From contig SUYP01000006.1 in NCBI GenBank assembly GCA_015060395.1, positions 48,479 to 112,478 on the forward strand: a stretch of 64,000 nt of DNA. The letters are read 5' to 3'. This document shows, piece by piece, positions 49,362 through 57,740 of this stretch. The stretch's first letter is position 1. Each line of letters starts with the position of its first letter. The notes below the pieces were generated by a model, which did not search any database, was not told where the DNA came from, and worked only from the letters and a program-made list of their open reading frames with translations. The position numbers were made by a program, and so were the translations under genes. Origin of the DNA: Bacteroidales bacterium. GTDB lineage: Bacteria; Bacteroidota; Bacteroidia; Bacteroidales; UBA932.

Positions 49362-51236
49362 ATGGAAACGAACTATGCTGCGCTGATTCAGGCCAGTGCC
49401 GATGAATTATTTCAGAAGATGTCCTCGAAGGAGGATGAGCAGGATATTGCCCGCCTTAGAGCTGCATTTGAATTTGCCCGTGAGGCTCATAGCCCTCAGA
49501 AAAGAAAGTCCGGTGAACCGTATATCATTCACCCTGTGAGTGTTGCGAGGATCGTGGCTGAAGAACTTGAACTCGGCGCCGATCCCGTGATAGCAGCATT
49601 CCTGCACGATGTCGTAGAGGATACTCCCTATACGATAGAGGATATCCGTGACCGTTTTGGCGATGAGGTAGCCTTCCTTGTGGGAGTGCTTACAAAGAAG
49701 AAGCAGGACAAATATGTCCATTCGAAGCAGGTGGACAATTTCCGTCAGATCCTTGCGTCGATGCAGTACGATGTCCGTGCCCTTCTCATCAAGCTTGCCG
49801 ACCGTCTGCATAATATGAGGACCCTCAGCAGTATGAAGCCTGACAAGCAGATGAAGATCGCCGGCGAAACCGACTATTTCTATGCTCCGCTTGCGAACCG
49901 TCTGGGATTGTACCACGTCAAGACCGAGCTGGAAAATCTCTCTTTCCGTTATCGCTGCCCGCGTGAATATGCGCTTCTGGAGAAGCTGCTGGCTGAGGAG
50001 TTTGAAGCGGAATATCTTCATATCAAGGCATTTACATCAAAGATAGAAAGTCTCCTTGCAGAGAAAGGGATCACGGCATATACAGAGGTGCGTTACCGCA
50101 AGCCATATAGTATATGGATGAAGATGCACGCCAAGGGCTGCGATTTTGCTCACGTGGATACCAAATATTATGTAAGGGTGATATATCGTAATGAAGAGCC
50201 TTGGTCGGAGAAGGATACCAGCCTGCGTATATATTCGGTGCTGACGGATGTGTTCAAGGAACGTCCGGGAAGTGTTTCCAATTATATAGATGCTCCTAAG
50301 GAGAACGGCTATCAGAGCTTCCAGGTCAAGCTTCTCAATGACAAGGGAAAATGGGAGGAGCTTCATATATCTTCGGAAAGGATGGTCCGCAACGGACGTC
50401 TTGGCTGCGCGGCTGAGAGAACGGACGAAAACATCCAGGCCTGGCTCAACAAGTTCAATGATATCCTCAAGGAAGTGGCCGATCAGGAAGAAGGCCTTGA
50501 CTTTATGGATGGAGTGACATCCTCTTTCTACTATGACGATATAATGGTATTCACCCCGAAAGGGCGTGGAATCATCTTGCCGAAGGGCGCCACTGCACTA
50601 GATTTCGCCTTTGAAATACACAGCAGGATCGGTGAGCACGCCCATTATGCCCGCATCAACGGCAAATTGTGCTCAGTCAAGACCGTCCTTCATAGAGGTG
50701 ACTGCGTCGAGATAGGAACAGACGAGAATACGGAGCCTCAGCCGGACTGGCTGGATCACGTATTGACCTACAAGGCACGCAAGTTCATCAGCTCCCACCT
50801 ATCCCATAGGACGGTGTCGGTCTATATGAGGTGCCCGAATTGTCATCCTCTGCCGGGAGATGAAGTCATCGGCTTCAAGAATGCGGACGGGTCGATACAG
50901 GTGCATAAGAGGAATTGCCAGACAGCGATACGCCTTGCTTCTCAGGCTGGTGATTCTATTGTAGCAGTCTCTTTTGACGAGAATCCGACCTGCTTCTATC
51001 CTGTGCGTATAAGTGTCAGAGCGATAGACCGTTATCACCTTCTCAGCGACCTTGTGGACTGCATCACCGAGAAGCTTAAGCTCTCGATGATCGGCCTCAA
51101 AACCGAAACTGCAGATAATATCGGCATCTGCACCATCGATTTCGCCGTTCACTCGATGAACGAGCTCCAGACCGCAATGGACAGCATCGGCGCCATTCCG
51201 GGCGTGGATGAGGTGCAGAGGATTGATATAGAATGA
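49362..51236 (+). CDS. RelA/SpoT homologue with intact HD hydrolase and atypical synthetase region
   Basis: The 624-residue long RSH protein has a complete HD region: YIIHPVSVARIVAEE, AAFLHDVVEDTPYT and KLADRLHNMRTLSS. The synthetase region is recognisable (RKPYSIWMKM, NYIDAPKENGYQSF). However, the usual EIQIRT-x-MH-x-AE-x-G-AAHW block reads ELHISSERMVRNGRLGCAAERT, and the YDLxAxR block reads HVDTKYYVRVI. TGS, a zinc/RIS-like segment (RCPNCHPLPGDEVIGF) and a C-terminal ACT domain follow. It may therefore mainly hydrolyse (p)ppGpp. It is shorter than E. coli SpoT (702). Confidence 0.88.
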   Translation: METNYAALIQASADELFQKMSSKEDEQDIARLRAAFEFAREAHSPQKRKSGEPYIIHPVSVARIVAEELELGADPVIAAFLHDVVEDTPYTIEDIRDRFGDEVAFLVGVLTKKKQDKYVHSKQVDNFRQILASMQYDVRALLIKLADRLHNMRTLSSMKPDKQMKIAGETDYFYAPLANRLGLYHVKTELENLSFRYRCPREYALLEKLLAEEFEAEYLHIKAFTSKIESLLAEKGITAYTEVRYRKPYSIWMKMHAKGCDFAHVDTKYYVRVIYRNEEPWSEKDTSLRIYSVLTDVFKERPGSVSNYIDAPKENGYQSFQVKLLNDKGKWEELHISSERMVRNGRLGCAAERTDENIQAWLNKFNDILKEVADQEEGLDFMDGVTSSFYYDDIMVFTPKGRGIILPKGATALDFAFEIHSRIGEHAHYARINGKLCSVKTVLHRGDCVEIGTDENTEPQPDWLDHVLTYKARKFISSHLSHRTVSVYMRCPNCHPLPGDEVIGFKNADGSIQVHKRNCQTAIRLASQAGDSIVAVSFDENPTCFYPVRISVRAIDRYHLLSDLVDCITEKLKLSMIGLKTETADNIGICTIDFAVHSMNELQTAMDSIGAIPGVDEVQRIDIE

Positions 51237-51270
51237 TTATCGTTCCGGGCTTTCCTGGAGGGATGATATG

Positions 51271-51311
51271 AAAAAACGGCTGACCGGTTTGTGTACGATC
51301 AGCCGTTTTTT
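51271..51311. terminator. Bidirectional terminator between RSH gene and sdhC
   Basis: AAAAAACGGCTGA and TCAGCCGTTTTTT form a perfect 13-bp stem with a 15-nt loop and T-runs on both strands, between the convergent genes. Confidence 0.9.
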
Positions 51312-51325
51312 ATGTCTCTATCGGA

Positions 51326-52006
51326 TTAGCAGCAGCAGTTTGCCTGGCAGAATGCGTTGATTGCAGTTGCTGTGAAGCCGAGAACGATGATTGCAGCGAA
51401 TACATATCCGATGCACATAAGTCTCTTTTCCCAAACCTTGTTGCTCATTCCGATGCTCTGGAATGCGCTCCAGAAGCCGTGGCAGAGGTGAAGTCCGAGA
51501 GCGATGAACCATACGATGTAAATCGCTACCATCCACCAGTTCTTGAATGTTGCGTTGAGGAGGTCGTATGGGTTGGCTGCGTGGTGACCCTGCCACTCTG
51601 CGAGCTGCATATCAGCCCAGAAGTGAGTGAGGTGGAATGCTACGATACCGAGAACGATCACTCCGAGAACGAGCATATTCTTCGCTGCCCAAGATTCTGC
51701 CTTTGTCTTGTTTGCCACTGCATAACGCTCTGTTCCACGTGCCTTGTAGTTACCGTATGAAAGAATGAATGCATAGACAATGTGTACGAGGAAGCCGAGA
51801 GCGAGGACAGGGACCATAATTGTGATGATAGGAAGAGCCATAAAATCACATCCTGCCTGGAAAAGTCCCTCTGCTGTTCCGTAGTTTCCTGTGAAAGAAT
51901 CAATCACAGAGAAGAAGTTGATCGTCATATGAAGAAGAAGGAAGACGATCAGGAAAAGGCCGCTTATACTCATTATAAGCTTCTTGGTAATTGAAGAAAG
52001 TGCCAT
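51326..52006 (-). CDS. sdhC: Succinate dehydrogenase / fumarate reductase cytochrome b subunit
   Basis: The 226-residue protein has five membrane segments in the Bacteroidota SdhC/FrdC pattern (about 220 residues, diheme type). It has histidines in helices suited to heme ligation (LLLHMTINFF, LVHIVYAF, VAFHLTHFW, LGLHLCHGFW). It anchors the flavoprotein and iron-sulfur subunits and passes electrons to or from menaquinone. No sdhA or sdhB follows: the minus-strand transcript ends at a terminator 15 bp after the stop, which is unusual. The C-terminus ends in CQANCCC. Confidence 0.92.
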   Translation of the reverse strand: MALSSITKKLIMSISGLFLIVFLLLHMTINFFSVIDSFTGNYGTAEGLFQAGCDFMALPIITIMVPVLALGFLVHIVYAFILSYGNYKARGTERYAVANKTKAESWAAKNMLVLGVIVLGIVAFHLTHFWADMQLAEWQGHHAANPYDLLNATFKNWWMVAIYIVWFIALGLHLCHGFWSAFQSIGMSNKVWEKRLMCIGYVFAAIIVLGFTATAINAFCQANCCC

Positions 52007-52139
52007 AACAGTTATAATCTTTTGTTGTTAATAATCGGTCTGAATATGCTTATATGTTGTGCAAAGATATATTCTTTCTTGGAAGTTTCATAATAATTCG
52101 ATACTTTTGTTTGCTTGAATTTTAGAAAACAATAAGGAT

Positions 52140-52850
52140 ATGGATGCATATAGACGCGTTCTTTTGAAGTTGAGCGGAGAGAGCCTTGGAGGCCCTTCCG
52201 GCAAAGGTATTGACGAGAACTGGCTTGCCGCGTATGCGGAGGAAGTCGCAGAGGCTGTGAAGAACGGCCTTCAGGTAGCGATCGTTATCGGCGGAGGTAA
52301 TATTTTCCGTGGTCTTCAGGGCGTTGGTAAAGGTTTTGACAGAGTGAACGGTGACAAGATGGGAATGCTTGCCACGGTGATCAATTCTCTTGGATTGGCT
52401 ATGGCCATCCGCTCTGCAGGAGTTGAGGCTGAGGTGTTCACTGCGACTCCTATGATGCCTGTCGCAAGGTATTATATGAGGGATGACGCTGTGGCTGTGA
52501 TGGAACGTGGTGGAGTGGCTCTTATAGCCGGAGGCACTGGAAATCCTTACTTCACGACTGATTCCGGTGCTGCTCTAAGAGCCCTTGAGATCGGAGCCGA
52601 TGCTCTCCTGAAGGGTACGCGCGTTGACGGAGTCTATACTGCCGATCCGGAGAAGGATCCGTCGGCTGTGAAATATGACGAACTCACATTCGACAAGGCC
52701 ATTGAGGACAGGCTGAAGGTTATGGATCAGACTGCTTTTGCTCTCTGCCGCGAGGGCAATATGCCGATAATCGTATTTGATATGAATCAGAAAGGCAACC
52801 TCACCAAGCTCGTCAAGGGTGAGAAGGTCGGAACGCTGGTACACGTATAA
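52140..52850 (+). CDS. pyrH: UMP kinase
   Basis: The 236-residue amino acid kinase fold enzyme phosphorylates UMP to UDP. Motifs are RVLLKLSGESLGG at the start, VAIVIGGGNIFRG near residue 45, ALIAGGTGNPYFTTDSGAALRA, and KGTRVDGVYTADPEKD. Length is typical of bacterial PyrH. It is followed after 19 bp by frr, a common pairing. Confidence 0.97.
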   Translation: MDAYRRVLLKLSGESLGGPSGKGIDENWLAAYAEEVAEAVKNGLQVAIVIGGGNIFRGLQGVGKGFDRVNGDKMGMLATVINSLGLAMAIRSAGVEAEVFTATPMMPVARYYMRDDAVAVMERGGVALIAGGTGNPYFTTDSGAALRALEIGADALLKGTRVDGVYTADPEKDPSAVKYDELTFDKAIEDRLKVMDQTAFALCREGNMPIIVFDMNQKGNLTKLVKGEKVGTLVHV

Positions 52851-52869
52851 ATTATAAAACCACAATACT

Positions 52870-53433
52870 ATGATTACAAAAGCTAAAGAAATTCTGGCGG
52901 CTGCCAAAGGCAAGATGTCCAACGCTGTCAATCACCTCGATGAGGAACTCAAGACATATCGCGTCGGTAAGGCAAACCCATTGGTTTTCAATAATGTAAT
53001 GGTTGACTACTATGGAAGCCCTACTCCTATCCCTCAGGTTGCTTCTGTAACAACTCCTGATGCCAAGACTCTTATGCTTCAGCCTTGGGAGAAGAAGATG
53101 ATATCTGCAATCGAGAAGGCCATCCTTGATGCAAACATCGGCCTTACTCCTTCAAACAACGGCGAGTGTATCCGCTGTACAGTTCCGCCTCTCACAGAGG
53201 AGCGTCGTAAGGATCTCATCAAGAAGGCAAAGGGTGCCGGTGAGAATGCGAAGGTAAGCGTACGCAACGCACGTCGCGATGCTATCGAGGCTCTCAAGAA
53301 GGCGAACAAGGACGGTATGCCTGAGGACCTCCAGAAGGAGTACGAGCAGCTTGTGCAGAAGGAGACTGACGCTTTCGCAAAGAAGGTTGACGAACTCGTT
53401 GCTGCGAAGGAAAAGGATATGATGACAGTATAA
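52870..53433 (+). CDS. frr: Ribosome recycling factor
   Basis: The 187-residue protein releases post-termination ribosomes together with EF-G. The family pattern is clear: HLDEELKTYRVGKANPLVFNNVMVDYYGSPTPIPQVA, LMLQPWEKKMISAIEKAI, CTVPPLTEERRKDLIKKAK and AKVSVRNARRDA. Length is normal. It is co-directional with and close to pyrH. Confidence 0.97.
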   Translation: MITKAKEILAAAKGKMSNAVNHLDEELKTYRVGKANPLVFNNVMVDYYGSPTPIPQVASVTTPDAKTLMLQPWEKKMISAIEKAILDANIGLTPSNNGECIRCTVPPLTEERRKDLIKKAKGAGENAKVSVRNARRDAIEALKKANKDGMPEDLQKEYEQLVQKETDAFAKKVDELVAAKEKDMMTV

Positions 53434-53467
53434 TTCGTCAACATAAGCGAAACAAAAGATTTTTTAC

Positions 53468-53475
53468 TATATTTG
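53468..53475 (+). promoter_or_regulatory. Promoter -7 box (TATATTTG) of the pheA operon leader
   Basis: TATATTTG ends 8 bp before the leader-peptide ATG, so the leader mRNA would begin almost at the start codon. Confidence 0.6.
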
Positions 53476-53483
53476 TAACCGTT

Positions 53484-53546
53484 ATGGGAACTTATCGATT
53501 TAACAGCTTCGGTTTTTACTTTTTCTATTTCCAGAAAAGGGGATAG
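53484..53546 (+). CDS. pheL: Phe/Tyr-rich leader peptide of the pheA attenuator
   Basis: This 20-codon frame, too short for the ORF track, encodes MGTYRFNSFGFYFFYFQKRG. Six Phe and three Tyr are packed into 13 residues, including FGFYFFYF. It begins just after a -7 box and ends 38 bp before a terminator hairpin, 125 bp upstream of pheA. This is the layout of ribosome-mediated attenuation: scarce Phe-tRNA or Tyr-tRNA would stall the ribosome in the run and favour the antiterminator. Not annotated in the track; recognised by eye. Confidence 0.85.
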   Translation: MGTYRFNSFGFYFFYFQKRG

Positions 53547-53618
53547 ACCGGATGCTGTATGTCGAAAATATAGAATTGATATCGAGCTGTCCGGTTTTGA
53601 TCGGGCAGCTTTTTATTT
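53545..53618 (+). promoter_or_regulatory. pheA attenuator: antiterminator and Rho-independent terminator
   Basis: The terminator stem AGCTGTCCG/CGGGCAGCT (53585-53593 with 53602-53610, one G-U) is followed by TTTTATTT. The 5' half of this stem can instead pair with 53545-53554 (AGACCGGATG with TGTCCGGTTT), giving a competing helix of about 10 bp that starts on the leader stop codon. A ribosome reaching the stop would cover 53545-53554 and allow termination. One stalled at the Phe/Tyr codons would leave it free and permit readthrough. Confidence 0.82.
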
Positions 53619-53671
53619 AGAGAGCTGGTGCATTTTGACCTAAAAGTGCTGCAGGTCTGAATGAGAAAGTT

Positions 53672-54502
53672 ATGAAACGGATCGCAATACAGGGAATAAA
53701 GGGTTGCTTCCACGAACAGGCTGCACGTCTGTTCTATGAGGATAACGGGCATATTGTGCCGGAGATAGTGGAATGCGCTACATTCGAAGGCCTGTACAGG
53801 TCGATGGACTCGGGAGCAGCTGATGCTGCCGTTATGGCTATAGAAAATACAGTATCAGGAGGATTGCTGCCTAATTTCGAACTCTTGCGTAAATATGACC
53901 GTAAGATAAAGGGTGAAGTGTTTCTGCGCATCCAGCAGAATCTGATGGCCCTTCCCGGTCAGAGGATAGAGGATATCAAGGAGGTCAGGACACACTATAT
54001 GGCCATAAACCAGACCCGTGAGTTTTTCAAGGATTATCCTTGGATAAGGCTTGTGGAAAGCGAGGATACGGCTAAAAGTGCCGCTGATGTCGCTGAGCAG
54101 GGGCTTGTCGGAGTCGGTGCGGTGGCCTCGGAACTTGCCGCCGAACTTTATGGCCTGGAGGTACTTGCCGGCAGCATCGAGACATATAAGCAGAATTTCA
54201 CGAGATTCCTTGTGTTTGATGATGCCTTTGAAGTGGACCGTCAGCGGATAAACAAGGCCTCGATGTGCTTTACGCTTCCGCATACTCCCGGTTCTCTGGC
54301 CCACGTTCTGACCATTCTTTCCTTCTATGATATGAATCTTACCAGAATACAGTCCCTGCCTATTCCGGGACAGGAATGGCAGTATTTCTTCTATGTGGAT
54401 ATAAAGTTTGAAGATTATCTCCGTTATGAGCAGGCTCTTGCGGCAGTGCGCCCGTTGATGGAGGATTTGGACATATTAGGTGAATATATAGCGGCGATAT
54501 GA
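53672..54502 (+). CDS. pheA: Prephenate dehydratase with ACT domain
   Basis: The 276-residue monofunctional enzyme converts prephenate to phenylpyruvate. The substrate domain opens with IAIQGIKGCFHEQAARLFY and has the catalytic TRF motif in QNFTRFLVF. The C-terminal ACT domain (HTPGSLAHVLTILSFYDMNLTRIQSLP) should bind phenylalanine for feedback inhibition. The chorismate mutase partner is fused to DAHP synthase two genes further on. It is the first gene of the aromatic operon behind the attenuator, overlapping the aminotransferase by 4 bp. Confidence 0.95.
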   Translation: MKRIAIQGIKGCFHEQAARLFYEDNGHIVPEIVECATFEGLYRSMDSGAADAAVMAIENTVSGGLLPNFELLRKYDRKIKGEVFLRIQQNLMALPGQRIEDIKEVRTHYMAINQTREFFKDYPWIRLVESEDTAKSAADVAEQGLVGVGAVASELAAELYGLEVLAGSIETYKQNFTRFLVFDDAFEVDRQRINKASMCFTLPHTPGSLAHVLTILSFYDMNLTRIQSLPIPGQEWQYFFYVDIKFEDYLRYEQALAAVRPLMEDLDILGEYIAAI

Positions 54503-55674
54503 TTATAAAGGCAGCGAAAAGGACGGAAAGTGTAAGCGAATACTACTTTTCGAGGAAGCTCAGGGAAATAGCGGAGATGAATGTCCGGCGTGTCGCAAGT
54601 TGCGAGGAGCCGGTGATAAATCTGGGTATCGGTTCTCCGGACGGTATGCCGCCGGTTGAGGCGGTCGAGGCATTGTGCGAAGGTGCGGTGCAACCCGGGA
54701 ATCACGCATATCAGAGCTATGTGGGACTTCCTGAGCTGAGGAAGGCCTTTGCGGATTGGTACAGCCGCTGGTATGGTGTGGAACTGGACCCCAAGACTGA
54801 AATACAGCCGCTGGTGGGATCGAAGGAAGCGATCCTGCTGATTTCTCTTGCTTTTCTTGACAAGGGGGACAAGGTTCTGGTACCGGATCCGGGATATCCG
54901 ACATATACATCGGCTTCGCGGCTTGTCGAGGCGGAGATTGTCCCATACGATCTGTGCGAAGAAAAGGGTTGGTGGCCGGATTTCGAGGCTCTTGAGCAGA
55001 TGGATATGGAGGGAGTGAAGATAATGTGGACCAATTATCCAAATATGCCGACCGGAGCTTCTGCATCTGAAGAACTGTATGACCGTCTGGTGGATTTCGG
55101 ACGTCGCCACGGCATTCTGATATGCAATGACAACCCTTACAGCTTCATACTGAATGACAGACCGCTGTCTGTATTGTCGCGTCCGGGGGCGAAGGAATGT
55201 TGTCTGGAGCTGAATTCCCTCAGCAAGGCTCATAATATGGCCGGATGGAGGATCGGTATGGTTGCGGCGGAACGTGATGTCATTTCTGAGATTCTCAAAG
55301 TCAAGAGCCAGATGGATTCGGGAATGTTCAAGCCTCTTCAGCTGGCGGCGGTCCAGGCATTGTCCCGGGGACCGGAGTGGTTTGCACGTCTGAATGAGGA
55401 ATATCGCCGTCGTCGTGTCCTTGCCGGAGAAATTTTCGATCTTGTCGGAGCGGAATATGATCCAGAAAGCACGGGAATGTTCCTCTGGGGCAAGGTGAAC
55501 GGGAAAGGTGTCGATATCTCGGACAGATTGCTTTATGAGGCAGGGGTGTTCATAACGCCTGGATTCATTTTCGGAAAGAACGGTGAGAATCATATACGTA
55601 TATCTCTTTGCGCCAAGCCGGAGGTGCTGAAGGCAGCGGCAGAACGTATCGCTGCGACTCTGGCTGTCGGGTAA
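54499..55674 (+). CDS. Class I/II aminotransferase, probably for aromatic amino acids
   Basis: The 391-residue PLP enzyme has INLGIGSPDGMPP, NHAYQSYVGLPELRKAFADWY, the aspartate pocket ICNDNPYSF, and the PLP lysine in LNSLSKAHNMAGWRIGM. The final HIRISLCAKPE supplies the carboxylate-binding Arg. By fold it is close to LL-DAP/aspartate aminotransferase-type enzymes. The position between pheA and tyrA argues for transamination of phenylpyruvate, hydroxyphenylpyruvate or prephenate, which is inference. The start overlaps the pheA stop by 4 bp. Confidence 0.9.
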   Translation: MIIKAAKRTESVSEYYFSRKLREIAEMNVRRVASCEEPVINLGIGSPDGMPPVEAVEALCEGAVQPGNHAYQSYVGLPELRKAFADWYSRWYGVELDPKTEIQPLVGSKEAILLISLAFLDKGDKVLVPDPGYPTYTSASRLVEAEIVPYDLCEEKGWWPDFEALEQMDMEGVKIMWTNYPNMPTGASASEELYDRLVDFGRRHGILICNDNPYSFILNDRPLSVLSRPGAKECCLELNSLSKAHNMAGWRIGMVAAERDVISEILKVKSQMDSGMFKPLQLAAVQALSRGPEWFARLNEEYRRRRVLAGEIFDLVGAEYDPESTGMFLWGKVNGKGVDISDRLLYEAGVFITPGFIFGKNGENHIRISLCAKPEVLKAAAERIAATLAVG

Positions 55675-55685
55675 AAGCCTGATAC

Positions 55686-55757
55686 TCAGTGATATATGTT
55701 TTATGCCTGCCGCATACATACAGCAGGCATCTGATGTAAGAGATTGATAGTTAGCGG
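55686..55757 (+). repeat. Hairpin element upstream of tyrA, related to 47361-47430
   Basis: ATGCCTGC and GCAGGCAT form an 8-bp hairpin, framed by CTCAGTGATATA and a following TGTAAGAGATTG. The order and spacing match the element upstream of pepP. It fills most of the 99-bp gap in the aromatic operon. Confidence 0.65.
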
Positions 55758-55773
55758 TTTAAATGACAGTGGT

Positions 55774-56628
55774 ATGAAGGTAGGAATAATAGGACTTGGA
55801 CTTATAGGAGGCTCTATGGCAGTCGATCTGAAACGTAAAGGCTTTGCGGACGAGGTCATAGGTGTCGAGGCGGAACCTGTAAATGCGGCTGCTGCTGAAA
55901 AGATAGGGCTTGTCGATCGTATGGCTGGTTTGGATCAGTGTATAGGGGAGAGCGATCTTATAGTGCTTGCAGTACCTGTGGGAGCTGCGGTAAAGATGCT
56001 GCCTGAGGTACTTGACCGTTTTGCAGAAGCGGGAGACGAGGGAAAGATCGTCATAGATGTGTGCTCTACAAAGGAGCATCTGGCACGAAGCGTCAGATAT
56101 CATCCTCAGCGCCGGCAGTATGTGGCATCCCATCCTATGGCCGGAACGGAATATAGCGGCCCTTGGGCTGCGATGCCGGGGCTTTTCGATGGCCACGCCT
56201 GCATAATCTGCGATGCTGAAGAATCATATCCGAAAGCGGTCAGGACGGTGGAGAGCCTCTATGAGGCCTTGAATATGAGGACTATATATATGAATTCTTC
56301 CAACCACGATGTGCATACGGCGTATGTGTCCCATATTTCCCACGTGACATCATTCGCGCTGGCTCTTACTGTTCTGGACAAGGAAAGGGATGAGAAGCAT
56401 ATCTTCGATCTGGCTTCGGGAGGATTCTCTTCTACAGTCCGCCTGGCCAAGAGCAGTCCGGATATGTGGACTCCGATACTTTCGCAGAACAGGGACAATC
56501 TCCTCCACGTGATGGATACTTATATAGAGAAGATGCAGGCTTTCAGAAAGGCTATAGATGAGGGGGATGAGGCGGCTGTCAGGAGCCTGATAGAGGAGGC
56601 AAACAAGATAAGAAGGATAATCAGATAA
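55774..56628 (+). CDS. tyrA: Prephenate dehydrogenase
   Basis: The 284-residue NAD enzyme oxidatively decarboxylates prephenate to 4-hydroxyphenylpyruvate. The Rossmann motif VGIIGLGLIGGSMAVDL opens the protein. The catalytic His is in ASHPMAGTEYSGPWAAMPGLFDG, and HDVHTAYVSHISHVTSF follows. The track start at 55744 is a TTG; the ATG at 55774 (MKVGIIGLG) is the correct family start. There is no ACT domain, unlike many long TyrA proteins. It lies between the aminotransferase and DAHP synthase genes. Confidence 0.95.
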   Translation: MKVGIIGLGLIGGSMAVDLKRKGFADEVIGVEAEPVNAAAAEKIGLVDRMAGLDQCIGESDLIVLAVPVGAAVKMLPEVLDRFAEAGDEGKIVIDVCSTKEHLARSVRYHPQRRQYVASHPMAGTEYSGPWAAMPGLFDGHACIICDAEESYPKAVRTVESLYEALNMRTIYMNSSNHDVHTAYVSHISHVTSFALALTVLDKERDEKHIFDLASGGFSSTVRLAKSSPDMWTPILSQNRDNLLHVMDTYIEKMQAFRKAIDEGDEAAVRSLIEEANKIRRIIR

Positions 56629-56639
56629 ATTTAAATATT

Positions 56640-57740
56640 ATGTCAGACAAGAATCTGGAAATCATCCCTATGTGTGAATGGGGAATGTTTACTGACCCGA
56701 GGCCGTGTGTGGTGGCCGGGCCTTGCAGTGCAGAATCGGAAGAGCAGGTTATGGAGACCGCAAAAGGCCTCAGAGAGATGGGAATCAATGTGTTCCGTGC
56801 CGGAATATGGAAGCCGAGGACACATCCGGGATGTTTCGAAGGTGTCGGTGCACAGGGCTTGAAGTGGCTGCAGAAGGTGCAGCAGGAATATGGGCTTAAG
56901 GTGGCGACGGAGGTAGCTGGTGAAAAGCACGTTGCCGAGTGTCTGAAGCACGGTGTCGATATGGTATGGCTCGGTGCGAGGACTACAGCCAATCCTTTCC
57001 TCGTGCAGGAGATCGCTGACGCTCTCAAAGGTACCGATATTCCTGTGCTGGTAAAGAATCCGGTCAATGCCGATCTGGACCTGTGGATAGGTGCACTGGA
57101 GCGTCTGAGCAGGGCTGGAATCAAGAAGCTCGGAGTCATTCATAGAGGATTCTCCACATTTGATAAGATCAAATACCGTAATGACCCTCAGTGGCAGGTG
57201 GCGATCGAATTGAGAAGCCGCTATCCTGAACTGCCGTTCTTTGTAGATCCAAGCCATCTCGGCGGCAGCAGGGATTACATCAGGGAAATCAGCCAGAGGT
57301 CTCTGGATCTTGGTTTTGAGGGTCTTATGATCGAATCCCATTGCAATCCTTCTGTGGCATTGAGCGATGCCAGGCAGCAGCTCACTCCGGCTCAGCTCCG
57401 CGATCTTCTTTATGATCAGATCGTTGTGAGGGAGAAGGATTCAGACTCTCCGGAATGGAAGGAGAATATAGACCTCCTCAGAACAAAGATCGATGTGATC
57501 GATGAGAATATCCTCTATGCCCTGGGATCACGAATGAGGATCAGCCGAATGATCGGAGAGTACAAGAAGGAGAACAACATAGCCATAATCCAGGCGGCAA
57601 GATGGGACTATCTCCTCGGAAAAGTTCTGGAGAAGGGAAAGGAGTACGGCCTGACTGAAAAGTTCCTGAACGACGTGTTCAATGCCATCCACGAAGCATC
57701 CGTGGAGATACAGAACGACATTATTTCAGGAAAGAAGTAA
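56640..57740 (+). CDS. aroF: Bifunctional DAHP synthase / chorismate mutase
   Basis: The 366-residue fusion starts with a type I-beta/KDPS-like DAHP synthase (to about residue 260) with VVAGPCSAESEEQV, FRAGIWKPRTHPG, KNPVNADLD and DPSHLGGSRDYI. A C-terminal type II chorismate mutase follows (LLRTKIDVIDENILYALGSR, with RMRISRMIGEYK). It feeds the shikimate pathway and makes prephenate for pheA and tyrA. Fusion of the two activities lets prephenate or chorismate regulate the entry step in related enzymes. Its 3' end overlaps the convergent lpxK by 20 bp. Confidence 0.95.
   Translation: MSDKNLEIIPMCEWGMFTDPRPCVVAGPCSAESEEQVMETAKGLREMGINVFRAGIWKPRTHPGCFEGVGAQGLKWLQKVQQEYGLKVATEVAGEKHVAECLKHGVDMVWLGARTTANPFLVQEIADALKGTDIPVLVKNPVNADLDLWIGALERLSRAGIKKLGVIHRGFSTFDKIKYRNDPQWQVAIELRSRYPELPFFVDPSHLGGSRDYIREISQRSLDLGFEGLMIESHCNPSVALSDARQQLTPAQLRDLLYDQIVVREKDSDSPEWKENIDLLRTKIDVIDENILYALGSRMRISRMIGEYKKENNIAIIQAARWDYLLGKVLEKGKEYGLTEKFLNDVFNAIHEASVEIQNDIISGKK

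Noticed and set aside
54424-55719. 431-residue minus-strand ORF
   Set aside because: It is a shadow of the aminotransferase gene on the other strand: rich in Arg, His and Ser, with no recognisable domain, start site or promoter.
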